From NCBI GenBank assembly GCA_020058145.1, contig JAGVEP010000261.1, forward strand, positions 1-26,167: 26,167 nucleotides of DNA, read 5' to 3'. The stretch's first letter is position 1, and each line of letters starts with the position of its first letter. The notes below the pieces were generated by a model. That model worked only from the letters and a program-made list of their open reading frames with translations, was not told the DNA's origin and did no database searches. The position numbers were made by a program, and so were the translations under genes. The stretch is from Phycisphaerae bacterium (GTDB lineage Bacteria; Planctomycetota; Phycisphaerae; UBA1845; Fen-1342). This document shows positions 1 to 6,812 of the stretch, one piece after another.

Positions 1-183
1 CTCGCGGACGCACCAGCACTGGCGGTGCATGCTGAACTCGACGTAGCTCACGCGGTGCACGATGCAGCGGCCGAGCTCGGGGAGCGCGAGCGTGTCGTTC
101 CAGAGCCCGCGGACTTTGCCGTCGGGCGTGACTTCGAGCGTGGTCTCGGGCCGGTGATGGCGTTTCTCGCTGGCATGTTTCAT
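1..183 (-). CDS. Small conserved protein, 3' end outside window
   Basis: This is a 61-codon open frame on the minus strand that runs off the left edge, so only the N-terminus is visible. It starts with ATG at 183, preceded by a strong GGAGG ribosome site, and the start overlaps the stop of the DUF2997 gene as ATGA, indicating translational coupling. The readable protein has a TLEVTPDGKVRGLW stretch followed by a basic, aromatic and cysteine-containing segment (CIVHRVSYVEF, HRQCWCVRE). From memory, small proteins with a VTPDG-x-VRGLY segment often follow DUF1257 and DUF2997 genes; I know of no function. It is the last visible member of the leftward operon from 3601. Confidence 0.7.
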   Translation of the reverse strand, partial: MKHASEKRHHRPETTLEVTPDGKVRGLWNDTLALPELGRCIVHRVSYVEFSMHRQCWCVRE

Positions 184-392
184 CGGGTGGCCTCCTTGCG
201 GTCATTCGCCAACGGCGGCCGGATGGCCGCCTCGGGCTTGCGCCGGTCGGACAGGATCTGGCCGCCGAGGGCGGCCGCGAGTTGCTGTGTCACCTGCGTG
301 CAGCTCGCGTCCGTGAAATTCATGGCGTCAATCGTGCAGCTGCCGTCGGGGGCGATGACGACTTCCACGTGCTTCTGTGCGCATGTATTCAT
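180..392 (-). CDS. DUF2997 family protein
   Basis: A 70-aa protein with the DUF2997 pattern: a short beta-strand segment (VEVVIAPDGSCTIDAMNF) followed by T-DASCTQVTQQLAAALGG. DUF2997 proteins are small, of unknown biochemical role, and are typically encoded beside DUF1257, exactly as here (56 bp downstream of it). The ATG at 392 has GGAG 9 nt upstream. The stop overlaps the next gene's start (ATGA). The C-terminal third (RKPEAAIRPPLANDRKEATR) is charged and probably disordered. Assignment rests on the motif and the neighbour; the function is unknown. Confidence 0.8.
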   Translation of the reverse strand: MNTCAQKHVEVVIAPDGSCTIDAMNFTDASCTQVTQQLAAALGGQILSDRRKPEAAIRPPLANDRKEATR

Positions 393-448
393 CTAACGTG
401 TCTCCTATTCATGTGATTGGTGCAGCGGAACATGCCTCCGCGAACGCA

Positions 449-862
449 TCAGCGGTAACCCGCGATCCGGAGCACGATGGCGCCGTCCTCGCGCTGGCGG
501 CGGTCGACCGTACGACCGGTGGCCCGCGCCTGGCGGGTGACGGCGGCGACGGCATACTCCTGCTTGATGCGGTTCTGCAGCGCTTCGTTGAACCGGTGCC
601 GTTGGTCGTACTCGCTGATCCAGGCGCGGTAGCTGCCGTCCGGCAGCCGTTCCCAGCCGACATCATTGGCGGCGGGGCCGAGGTGCTCGCGGCGAATCAC
701 GATGTGCGCCCGTTGCGGGCGTTCGTCCCCGCGGTAGCCGTACAGGGCCACCGCTTCTTGGTGACTCTCGATCTGGCTCCGGTCGAAGCCGACCGCAACG
801 AGGGCTTCGATCAGGGCCTCGCGGTCCTTGAAGCCCGGCGTGCATTCCACGTAGTGTGACAT
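449..862 (-). CDS. DUF1257 / Ycf35-like protein
   Basis: A 137-aa protein beginning MSHYVECTPGFKDREALIEAL, the usual N-terminus of the DUF1257 (Ycf35) family, followed by a YGYRGDERPQRAHIVIRREH core and a C-terminal helix (FNEALQNRIKQEYAV) plus an RREDGAIVLRI-like strand, all typical of the family. Ycf35 is found in plastids, cyanobacteria and mobile DNA of many bacteria; its function is unknown. The start at 862 has AGGAG 8 nt upstream. It lies between the DUF3150 gene and the DUF2997 gene in the same orientation, in a conserved module with a Ycf46-like AAA+ ATPase, which suggests an ATPase-dependent complex. Confidence 0.88.
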   Translation of the reverse strand: MSHYVECTPGFKDREALIEALVAVGFDRSQIESHQEAVALYGYRGDERPQRAHIVIRREHLGPAANDVGWERLPDGSYRAWISEYDQRHRFNEALQNRIKQEYAVAAVTRQARATGRTVDRRQREDGAIVLRIAGYR

Positions 863-922
863 GGTTTTTCTCCTGATTCACAATCGACTCGATATTGACC
901 CAAGGGGATGAAATGCTGACGC

Positions 923-962
923 TGCGGGCGAGTGAGAACGCTTGGCGAGCCACTCGCCCGCA
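923..962 (-). promoter_or_regulatory. Intercistronic 12-bp hairpin
   Basis: Perfect inverted repeat with arms 923-934 (TGCGGGCGAGTG) and 951-962 and a 16-nt loop. It sits in the 136-bp gap between the DUF3150 stop (999) and the DUF1257 start (862). No U-tract follows on the minus strand, so it is more likely an mRNA-stabilising or processing hairpin, or a Rho-dependent element, than an intrinsic terminator. Confidence 0.55.
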
Positions 963-998
963 TCGTGTTTCACGGTCGTCCCGGAAGCTGCGCCACGG

Positions 999-1973
999 CT
1001 ACTCCAGCACGACCCGCCGCTTGAGGCGCCCGGTGAGCGCTGAAACACTGCTCGGGTCGAGCACTTCCTGCTTGAGGAGTGCGCAGGCCTGGCTGAGTTT
1101 CTCGGCCAGCGCCGGCTGCTCCGCGAGGTCCTCGCCCGTGACGCCGAAGAGCTGCGTCTTCAGCTCGCCGAGTTGCGCCGCCGTGTCGGCGTCGTTGAAC
1201 ACGTTCATCGCGTGGAAGTGGTCGATACGCCGGCGGATGGCCTGGAGCGTCTTGCCATGCACCTGGCCGTTGGCCGCGATGACCTGGTCGCAGAACTCCG
1301 CAACCTCCTTTCGGAACGCCATGACGTATTCGGCGGCGAACTGCTCGCACTCGGCCTGCAGGTTCGCCTTCATGGTGGCGAGCTGTTCGGTGCGCAGTTT
1401 GCGATGGGCGAGTTCGGCCTCCACGTCATCCACGCGAGCGGCGCTGCCGGCGCCGGCAACCTTGAACGTGTGCCAGGTGAACGCGAAGCGCTTGCGCAGT
1501 TCGGCGACCGACGGGTAGGCCCCGTTCGGCACGTCCGGGTGCGCCGCCTGCCAGTCAGCGCGCAATGCAGGGTACTGAGTCAGGAACGTGTCTGCCGCCG
1601 CGTCAAACTCCGCTTTCAATTCCTGCAAGGCATCGATGAGCGCAGGCACGTGGTCCCACGGCACAAAGTGCGCCGCCGCCGCGGGGAACGGCCGCGAGTA
1701 CTTGTCGAGCTGGTGGCGGGCCCGCTTCTCGATCTGCTGAAAGACCTTGCGGCCCTGCTCCGGGGCGACGAGGTCCTTGGAGCCGAACGATGCGATTGCC
1801 CGGCTCTCGACCTCGGTCGGTGACAGGTTGAGCTCCTCGGCGTCGTTGCCCGCGCGGCAGGACCAGTACGAGGCGCGGATAACGAACAGAGCGCCGAGCT
1901 GGAACAGGTTGATCGGCTCCTCGGCCGAAGCGATGGGGTTTGCCTGCGGTGCAGGCGCAGTGAGCGTGGTCAT
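999..1973 (-). CDS. DUF3150 family protein
   Basis: A 324-aa soluble protein with the layout of DUF3150: an N-terminal LFQLGALFVIRASYWSCR segment, a SFGSKDLVAPEQGRKVFQQIEKRARHQLDKYSRPF core, then a long mixed-charge helical region, and a short basic C-terminus (TGRLKRRVVLE). DUF3150 genes accompany AAA+ ATPases in plasmids, phages and genomic islands, and the function is not known. Start at ATG 1973 with GGAGG 6 nt upstream. It lies 25 bp downstream of the broken Ycf46-like ATPase and in the same operon. No signal peptide, membrane segment or catalytic motif is visible. Confidence 0.8.
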   Translation of the reverse strand: MTTLTAPAPQANPIASAEEPINLFQLGALFVIRASYWSCRAGNDAEELNLSPTEVESRAIASFGSKDLVAPEQGRKVFQQIEKRARHQLDKYSRPFPAAAAHFVPWDHVPALIDALQELKAEFDAAADTFLTQYPALRADWQAAHPDVPNGAYPSVAELRKRFAFTWHTFKVAGAGSAARVDDVEAELAHRKLRTEQLATMKANLQAECEQFAAEYVMAFRKEVAEFCDQVIAANGQVHGKTLQAIRRRIDHFHAMNVFNDADTAAQLGELKTQLFGVTGEDLAEQPALAEKLSQACALLKQEVLDPSSVSALTGRLKRRVVLE

Positions 1974-2032
1974 GGAACACCTCCATAGTTAAAGGAATAG
2001 GGGGTTGAGGGATTGAACAGGACGGGCTGTTA

Positions 2033-3601
2033 TCAGACGGTCACGCGCCGCTTGCGCGCTTGGCCGTTGAGTGGCGTGCTGGTGGGCTGGCCGGTGCCGG
2101 CCGGCTTCGTGTGGCTGTCGAGCCAGTGCGTCATGGCGGTGACGGCCTCCGGGTCGGTCTTCGACAGCGGCCGAATTTCGGGGATGGCGGCCAGCAGGTG
2201 GTCGTTTGTGACCTGCTCGCCGGCGTGGAACGCCAGCTTGAGGCCCATCTGGACAACTTCCTTGATGTCCGCGCCCGTGTAGGCCTCGGTCTGCTTCGCG
2301 AGCTGATCCAGATCGAACTGCTGCGGGGCCCGGCCGCGAAGCTCCAGGTGGATCCCAAAGATCTCCTGCCGCTCGGCGTGCGTCGGCAAGTAGACACCGT
2401 ACAGCTCGTCAAACCGGCCCTTGCGCGTGAATTCGACCGGGAGCGCCCGGATGTTGTTCGCGGTCGCGACGATGTACACCGGGCTGGAGCGGTCCGAGAG
2501 CCACTTCAGGAAGATCCCGAAGCTGCGCTGCGCGGCGCCACCGTCGTGCTCGCCACCGACTCCGCCAAAGCCCTTCTCGATTTCGTCGAGCTGCAACACA
2601 CAGCTGCCGAGTCCTTCAAGTAGGCGGATCGCGTCGCGCATGTTGCGCTCGGACTCGCCGACCCACTTCGACATCAGGCTGCCAACATCGAGCTGAATCA
2701 GCGGCAGGCCCAGCTAGCTGGCGATGCACAGGCTCATCTGGGTCTTGCCACCGCCGGAGACGCCAACGAGCAGCAGGCCCCGCGGGAACTCGATGCCGAA
2801 CTTCCGTGCCTCAGCGCTGAAGCAGGGCTTGTCGAGCTCGACGTGCCGCTTGACGTTGTCCCAGCCGCCGATAAGGTCCAGGCCACCGGCGGGCGGGTCG
2901 CGGTACTCCAGGAGCCCGGTGCGGCGAATGACCTCGGCCTTCTCGGTGAGGATCAGCCGGGCGGCCTGGCCATTCAGTTTCTTGAACTTCCGCAGGGCGA
3001 GCGCGGTGCGGTCCTCGACCTGCTGCTGGGTCATACCCCGGCAGGCGGTGATGATCGCCGGCAGATACTGCTCATCGAGCGGATGGTCCTCGGCCACGAA
3101 CCGCACCGCTTTCTCGATTGCCGCGTCCTCCGGCAACCTGAACTCGATGCCAGTGATGTCGTGCTGGAGGACGGGGGGGATTTCGAAGTCCACGCCCACG
3201 AAGATCACGGTTCGGCCGGTGTGGGCCAGGACGTCGCGGATTTCGGACAGCCAGGCCGTCACCAGGTCGCTGTACGCGAACGTGCGGCTCGTAACGTAAT
3301 AGCCGAAGTCCTTCAGGACGAAGAGCGCTTCCTCCGGCAGCTCCAAGATCTGCTGCGGCGCGAGCTGCGGGTTTGGTTGCCCCAATTCGCGGCCGTCGGC
3401 CGTCTTGGCCGGCTGGCCTTCAGCGTCCTGCCAGCCAGTCGCGGGCGACCAGACGAAGATCGGCCGCCCCTTGGGTGGCAGCTCGGCTGCGATCTCCTTC
3501 AATTCCTGCACGAAACGGGTTTTCTCCGGCGTATGCACGTGCAGGTACGCGTGCCCCGAGAGCACATAATCAGTGATACTCTGTCGAAACGACTCATTCA
3601 T
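2033..3601 (-). pseudogene. Ycf46-like AAA+ ATPase interrupted by one in-frame TAG
   Basis: Read leftward from ATG 3601 (GAGGGAG ribosome site), this is a 522-residue AAA+ ATPase of Ycf46 type except for one amber codon at 2716-2714 (codon 296). The N-terminal ~255 residues are the usual Ycf46-type non-catalytic domain. Walker A is GVSGGGKT at about residues 280-287, and the amber lies nine codons after the P-loop lysine. In the same frame the AAA+ fold then continues: LGLPLIQLDVG, SKWVGESE, Walker B (VLQLDEIEK), sensor-1 (VATANN), the GRFDE arginine-finger region and a C-terminal helical lid ending at 2033. An ATG at 2674 could restart translation, but each half would lack part of the ATP site. 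No indel is needed to restore the protein, so this is a recent nonsense change, a sequencing error, or readthrough. The family is usually linked to DUF1257, DUF2997 and DUF3150 genes, as here. Confidence 0.88.
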
Positions 3602-4055
3602 GGGATTCTCCCTCGATGGTTACGATGGATGGGTGATCAAACGAGCGAACAAACGGACAGTGCCGACGTTCACGCCCGCGCTCGACGCGTGGCCGGATGC
3701 GGGCGTCTACCAGCTGTGGATTCGGCTGCGCCGGTCCGTGGTTCTGCGCGTGGGCAGCCTTGGCAGGATGCGGTTCGCGGCGGGCACGTACATCTACACC
3801 GGGCGTGCGTCCCGTGGCCTGCGGGCCCGGGTGCTGCGCCATGTACATGGTGGTCGATGCCGGCACTGGCACATCGACTACCTGCTGGTGAGTCCGGCAG
3901 CGCACCTGGAGCGTGTGGAGTTGTCATCTACGCGGCCGGAAGAGGAGTGCGCAGTGAATGCCACAACGGGTCGCAGCGCAGTGGCCGCGATCCCGCGCTT
4001 CGGGGCTTCGGACTGTCGCAGCGGCTGTCCGACGCACCTGTGGCGCGTACGTTAG
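3600..4055 (+). CDS. DUF123 family GIY-YIG-like nuclease
   Basis: The protein (~151 aa from ATG 3600; GTG 3633 is an equally possible start and neither has a clear ribosome site) carries the DUF123 signature: GVYQLWI, AAGTYIYTGRASRGLRARVLRHV and HWHIDYLL, then EEC and a C-terminal SDCRSGCPTHLW. DUF123 is a small GIY-YIG-related nuclease family found in archaea and bacteria; G-T-Y-I-Y-T-G-R-A plus the RHV and HWHID residues form the presumed active face. Its 5' end is head-to-head with the AAA+ gene (3601), so the two share a promoter region, and it converges on the small gene ending at 4091. The natural substrate is not established. Confidence 0.82.
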   Translation: MGFSLDGYDGWVIKRANKRTVPTFTPALDAWPDAGVYQLWIRLRRSVVLRVGSLGRMRFAAGTYIYTGRASRGLRARVLRHVHGGRCRHWHIDYLLVSPAAHLERVELSSTRPEEECAVNATTGRSAVAAIPRFGASDCRSGCPTHLWRVR

Positions 4056-4090
4056 AACGTGAGTGACCCCCGTTGTGGCCAAGTGTGGAG

Positions 4091-4345
4091 CTACCAGTCG
4101 ATAGCCGTTGGCCAGGTGTGACCTTGTGGGCAGCAGACGATCGGCAGGTTGTCCGGACCTTCCGGTGCGTCCCCCTTCTGGTGGATGGTGCGCTGCTCGT
4201 CCCACCAGATCTCGGTCCATCCGCTGTATTCGACCGAGGCATCAGGTCCCGGCACGCCGGCGAACTGGGCGTGGCCGCAAAGGCGTTCCACGGTGCCGTG
4301 CGCGGGTTCGCCGCACTCGGGGCAGTTGGGCTTTTCCAGTTTCAC
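4091..4345 (-). CDS. Small Cys-rich (zinc-ribbon-like) protein downstream of beta clamp
   Basis: An 84-aa acidic protein with an N-terminal CPECG pair (residues ~8-12), a CGH at ~28-30 and a C-terminal CCPQGHTW, a layout able to bind one zinc ion. It starts with GTG at 4345. Its AGGAGG ribosome site sits directly against the stop codon of the clamp gene (4358), so the two are translationally coupled. I do not recognise the family. The coupling suggests work on the same DNA-replication or repair complex as the clamp, but this is inference. Confidence 0.72.
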   Translation of the reverse strand: MKLEKPNCPECGEPAHGTVERLCGHAQFAGVPGPDASVEYSGWTEIWWDEQRTIHQKGDAPEGPDNLPIVCCPQGHTWPTAIDW

Positions 4346-4357
4346 GGCTGATCCTCC

Positions 4358-5623
4358 TCACGCGCTCGCTGCCTCTTCTTCGAGTTCCTTGGGGAAGTTC
4401 GTGCCGAGGTTTTCGCGCGTGGCAGGCAGACCCGCGTTCACAGGCATCACGGTCCAGCGCGTAACCGGATCGTGCGCGGCGTACAGAATGGCGGGCTTCC
4501 CGAAGACCTTGCGGTCGCAGCCGTAGCCGTTCTGGTCAATATCGATCACGACGGCGTCCCCGGCCAGCGACTTCAGCGCGTCGAGCAGATACGCGGGGTT
4601 GAACGCGGTGTGGATGACCGCGTCGCCGCCGCCCAGGTACCGGGCCGGCAGTGCTGCCGATGACTCTCCCACGCCGGCCGATACTGCCGACAGTCGGACC
4701 TGCTGCGGGGACAGGTCCAGGCGGACCATCTTCGAGTCGTCGCTCGTGGCGAGTGCCACTTCCGACAAGCTCTCGACCAGGGCCTCGCGTTCCACCGCGA
4801 ACTTCGAGTGGGTGCGGGGCATGACGTCCTGGTAGAGCGGGAACCGCCCTTCGGGCTCGTACGTGGACAGGAGCCAGTCGGGGCCCGCCGCGAACAAGTG
4901 GCCCGGGACCTCTTCGCCGCTGGCGGCCTTCTGCCGCGCGACCGACACGACGAGGTAGTCGGTGTGCTTGTCCGTGAGCTTTTCGATGAGCTGGACCATC
5001 CGCCCGGGCAGAATGACCCGCCCGGCGAACTCACTTTCCACGGTGTGCAGACCGACAAGGACAAGCCGCCGACCGTCGGTCGCGACCAGGCGCGTACCCT
5101 TGTCGTCGGACTCCAGGAGCACGCCGTTGATGGCGTAGCGGCTGGTGTCTTTGGCGACGGCGAGACCCGTCACACGCAGTCCGGCGCAGAGTTCGGCCGC
5201 GTCGATGCTGACCGCCTGGCCGGCGTGCACATCCGGGACCGGCGGGAACTCATCCACCGGCAAGGTCTGTAACACATGCTCAACGCGCCCGCCGTTGATC
5301 TGCAACTGCTCACCGCCAGGGGACAACGACAGGCTGCACGTGGGGTGCTTCGACGCCTTGAGTCGCCGGCTCAACTCGGCGAACGGCACAACACAGGCGG
5401 GCAGCTCGCCGTCGACCGGCATCTGCGTGAACAGCGCCAGGTCGCCGTCGGTGGCGCGCAGGCGCAGCCAGTTCTCCGAGGCCTCCAGGTGCACGCAGGT
5501 GAGGATGGGTTTCGGGAACCGGGTGGGCACGACGTGCCGCGCCCGGTCCAGGGTCGCGACCAGCGTGGCGCGCGAGACCTCGAGCGCGCTGGTCTGGGTT
5601 GATGGTTGCACAACCGTCAACAT
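4358..5623 (-). CDS. dnaN: DNA polymerase III beta-clamp-like protein
   Basis: A 421-aa protein with three DnaN-like repeats. The first has LVATLDRARHVVP and LRLRATDGDLALF. The second has LAVAKDTSRYAINGVLLE and TRLVATDGRRLVLVG, the signature of the clamp's middle domain. The third spans the REALVESLSEVALATSDDSKMVRLDL segment and the C-terminal TVMPV motif, which in chromosomal DnaN would end near MPMRL; here ~24 acidic residues follow it. The start is placed at ATG 5623 because GAGAAGGAG lies 6 nt upstream; the open frame continues upstream to 5698 but would cross the intrinsic terminator. The divergence and extra C-terminal tail suggest a plasmid or phage-type clamp loaded onto mobile-element DNA rather than the host copy. 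Confidence 0.9.
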   Translation of the reverse strand: MLTVVQPSTQTSALEVSRATLVATLDRARHVVPTRFPKPILTCVHLEASENWLRLRATDGDLALFTQMPVDGELPACVVPFAELSRRLKASKHPTCSLSLSPGGEQLQINGGRVEHVLQTLPVDEFPPVPDVHAGQAVSIDAAELCAGLRVTGLAVAKDTSRYAINGVLLESDDKGTRLVATDGRRLVLVGLHTVESEFAGRVILPGRMVQLIEKLTDKHTDYLVVSVARQKAASGEEVPGHLFAAGPDWLLSTYEPEGRFPLYQDVMPRTHSKFAVEREALVESLSEVALATSDDSKMVRLDLSPQQVRLSAVSAGVGESSAALPARYLGGGDAVIHTAFNPAYLLDALKSLAGDAVVIDIDQNGYGCDRKVFGKPAILYAAHDPVTRWTVMPVNAGLPATRENLGTNFPKELEEEAASA

Positions 5624-5650
5624 GTGATGCTCCTTCTCGGGCAGGACCCG

Positions 5651-5703
5651 ACAAAACAAAGAAAGCCGGCGCGCAGCGGGACCGTCCCAACTGCACACCG
5701 GCT
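5651..5703 (-). terminator. Intrinsic terminator upstream of dnaN-like gene
   Basis: On the minus strand a 12-bp stem (GCCGGTGTGCAG, 5702-5691, pairing with CTGCGCGCCGGC, 5676-5665, two G-U wobbles) is followed directly by TTTCTTTGTTTTGT. This is a textbook bacterial intrinsic terminator. It lies between the 63-aa gene (ends 5776) and the clamp start (5623), leaving only ~28 bp to the clamp start codon. It may act as an attenuator, since no separate clamp promoter is obvious after it. Confidence 0.8.
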
Positions 5704-5775
5704 TCGGGAATCAGTTACCGGTTAGGGTTGAAGACGAGCCGCTTGGCAGGGCCGAAGCTGCGGCTCACGGGAGTG

Positions 5776-5967
5776 CTACGGAGTGGCGGGCTGCTCGTGC
5801 TCGGCGAGGTACCGCACGCAGCGGTTGCCATGCTCGTCCGTCCCCAGCAAGTCGTCTTCGACGCCGTCGACATCGTAGTCACGGACCTCGATGACGATGC
5901 CCGGCGTGCAGACCGTTACGTCCGCGACGCCGCCTGTGATCGTGACGATCGCATCGGACCGGGTCAT
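5776..5967 (-). CDS. Hypothetical protein, 63 aa
   Basis: A small acidic protein with a predicted all-beta N-terminus (DAIVTITGGVADVTVCTPGIVIEVRDYDVDG) and a polar C-terminus. It starts at ATG 5967, overlapping the upstream stop as ATGA, with GAGGTG 6 nt upstream, so translation is coupled to the 243-aa gene. The compact strand-rich part resembles small proteins encoded in plasmid-type operons, but I cannot assign a function. Confidence 0.65.
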   Translation of the reverse strand: MTRSDAIVTITGGVADVTVCTPGIVIEVRDYDVDGVEDDLLGTDEHGNRCVRYLAEHEQPATP

Positions 5968-6695
5968 GGTTGCACCTCATCGGTAAGGCCGTCCGCACCC
6001 GCCGCCGCGTCGCCGGCCAGGCCGGCGGACTTCTCACGCAGGTGTTTGCGCTCGATGGTGCCGTACTCGGCACCTTCGGGCATCTGGAAGAGCCGCACGT
6101 ACGCGAAGCACGATCCGTTCTGGTCGGGCTGGACCTCGCGAGCCTCGCCGATCACCTGGCCCTCGGCGATGACCCAATGCGTGAACGTTGGGTCGGACAC
6201 CAACGGTTGAGCACCCACGGCGATTGCCGGGACGTGCGTCTCCGCGCTGAGCCCGGCGAGGAAGTTGGCCATCTTGCGGGCCTGATCGGCGCGCGAGATC
6301 GGGTCGCTCTCACAGGCCGGAATCGGCCGGCCGATGAGTTGCACCTGGTCGGGCTCGAGTTCGATCACCACGCGGCCGTTGTCGTCGCCGTACCATTCGA
6401 AGTATGGCTGATTCTTCGTGTAGTCGTGTGGCGGTAAGCCGGCCGTCATGTCGCCCGTTTCGCCGGTCTGGTGCGTGGCGAGGCCGTCCATGTATTCGGC
6501 GGCTTCGGGATCGCCGCTCTGACCGTCTCCGGTCAGATGCACCTTCGCGCCGCGAATGTCGCGGTGGAAGTTACCCTTCAGGTCAAAGGTCACCTTCTCC
6601 TTCAGGCCGGCGAACTTCATCCAGCCCGTGACCTTGCCGGGCTCGGTATTGTCGAGCTCGCCATCAATCAGATACTGACTCGGTCTCCATGCCAT
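5964..6695 (-). CDS. Two-copy family protein (243 aa), paralog of 15401-15814
   Basis: The N-terminal ~125 residues are clearly homologous to the protein at 15401-15814: WRPSQYLIDGELDNT, GKVTGWMKFAGL, RDIRGAKV, QTGETGDMTAG, PPHDY and PYFEWYGDDNGRVV line up one for one. The fold looks beta-rich. This copy has an extra ~110-residue C-terminal extension (FTHWVIAEGQVIGEAREVQP and an EYGTIERKHL segment) that the other copy lacks. The start at ATG 6695 has GAGAGGTG upstream. A leader with two competing hairpins precedes it. I do not know a function for this family. Confidence 0.75.
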   Translation of the reverse strand: MAWRPSQYLIDGELDNTEPGKVTGWMKFAGLKEKVTFDLKGNFHRDIRGAKVHLTGDGQSGDPEAAEYMDGLATHQTGETGDMTAGLPPHDYTKNQPYFEWYGDDNGRVVIELEPDQVQLIGRPIPACESDPISRADQARKMANFLAGLSAETHVPAIAVGAQPLVSDPTFTHWVIAEGQVIGEAREVQPDQNGSCFAYVRLFQMPEGAEYGTIERKHLREKSAGLAGDAAAGADGLTDEVQP

Positions 6696-6707
6696 GTTGC
6701 ACCTCTC

Positions 6708-6751
6708 GGGCTCGTGCCCGTGATGGCACGCCCCATGTTAGGCGTGCCATC
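6708..6751 (-). promoter_or_regulatory. Leader with mutually exclusive hairpins, ahead of 243-aa gene
   Basis: On the minus strand an 11-bp perfect hairpin (GATGGCACGCC, 6751-6741, with 6732-6722, 8-nt loop) is followed by a short GGGC-ACGA-GCCC hairpin (6719-6708). The 3' arm of the first hairpin (CGTGCC, 6730-6725) can instead pair with GGCACG (6718-6713). The ribosome site lies immediately downstream (6707-6700). The same design occurs ahead of the paralog at 15814. Confidence 0.55.
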
Positions 6752-6812
6752 TGTTTGAGAATAGGAATGATCCGCGCACGCACGCGGATCTTGCGTACAT
6801 AAGGAGTGAAGA

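Noticed and set aside
25..396. Long plus-strand frames opposite the leftward operon genes, and similar overlaps elsewhere
   Set aside because: They lack ribosome sites and known domains and arise because GC-rich coding DNA has few stops on the opposite strand.
2033..3601. Whole-element reassignment of TAG to an amino acid
   Set aside because: TAG ends several confidently called genes, for example at 4091, 12113 and 14991, with no conserved protein sequence after the stop.
6722..6751. Intrinsic terminator after the GHKL gene
   Set aside because: The stem is strong but no U-tract follows on the minus strand, and the same design appears before the paralog, favouring a leader element.
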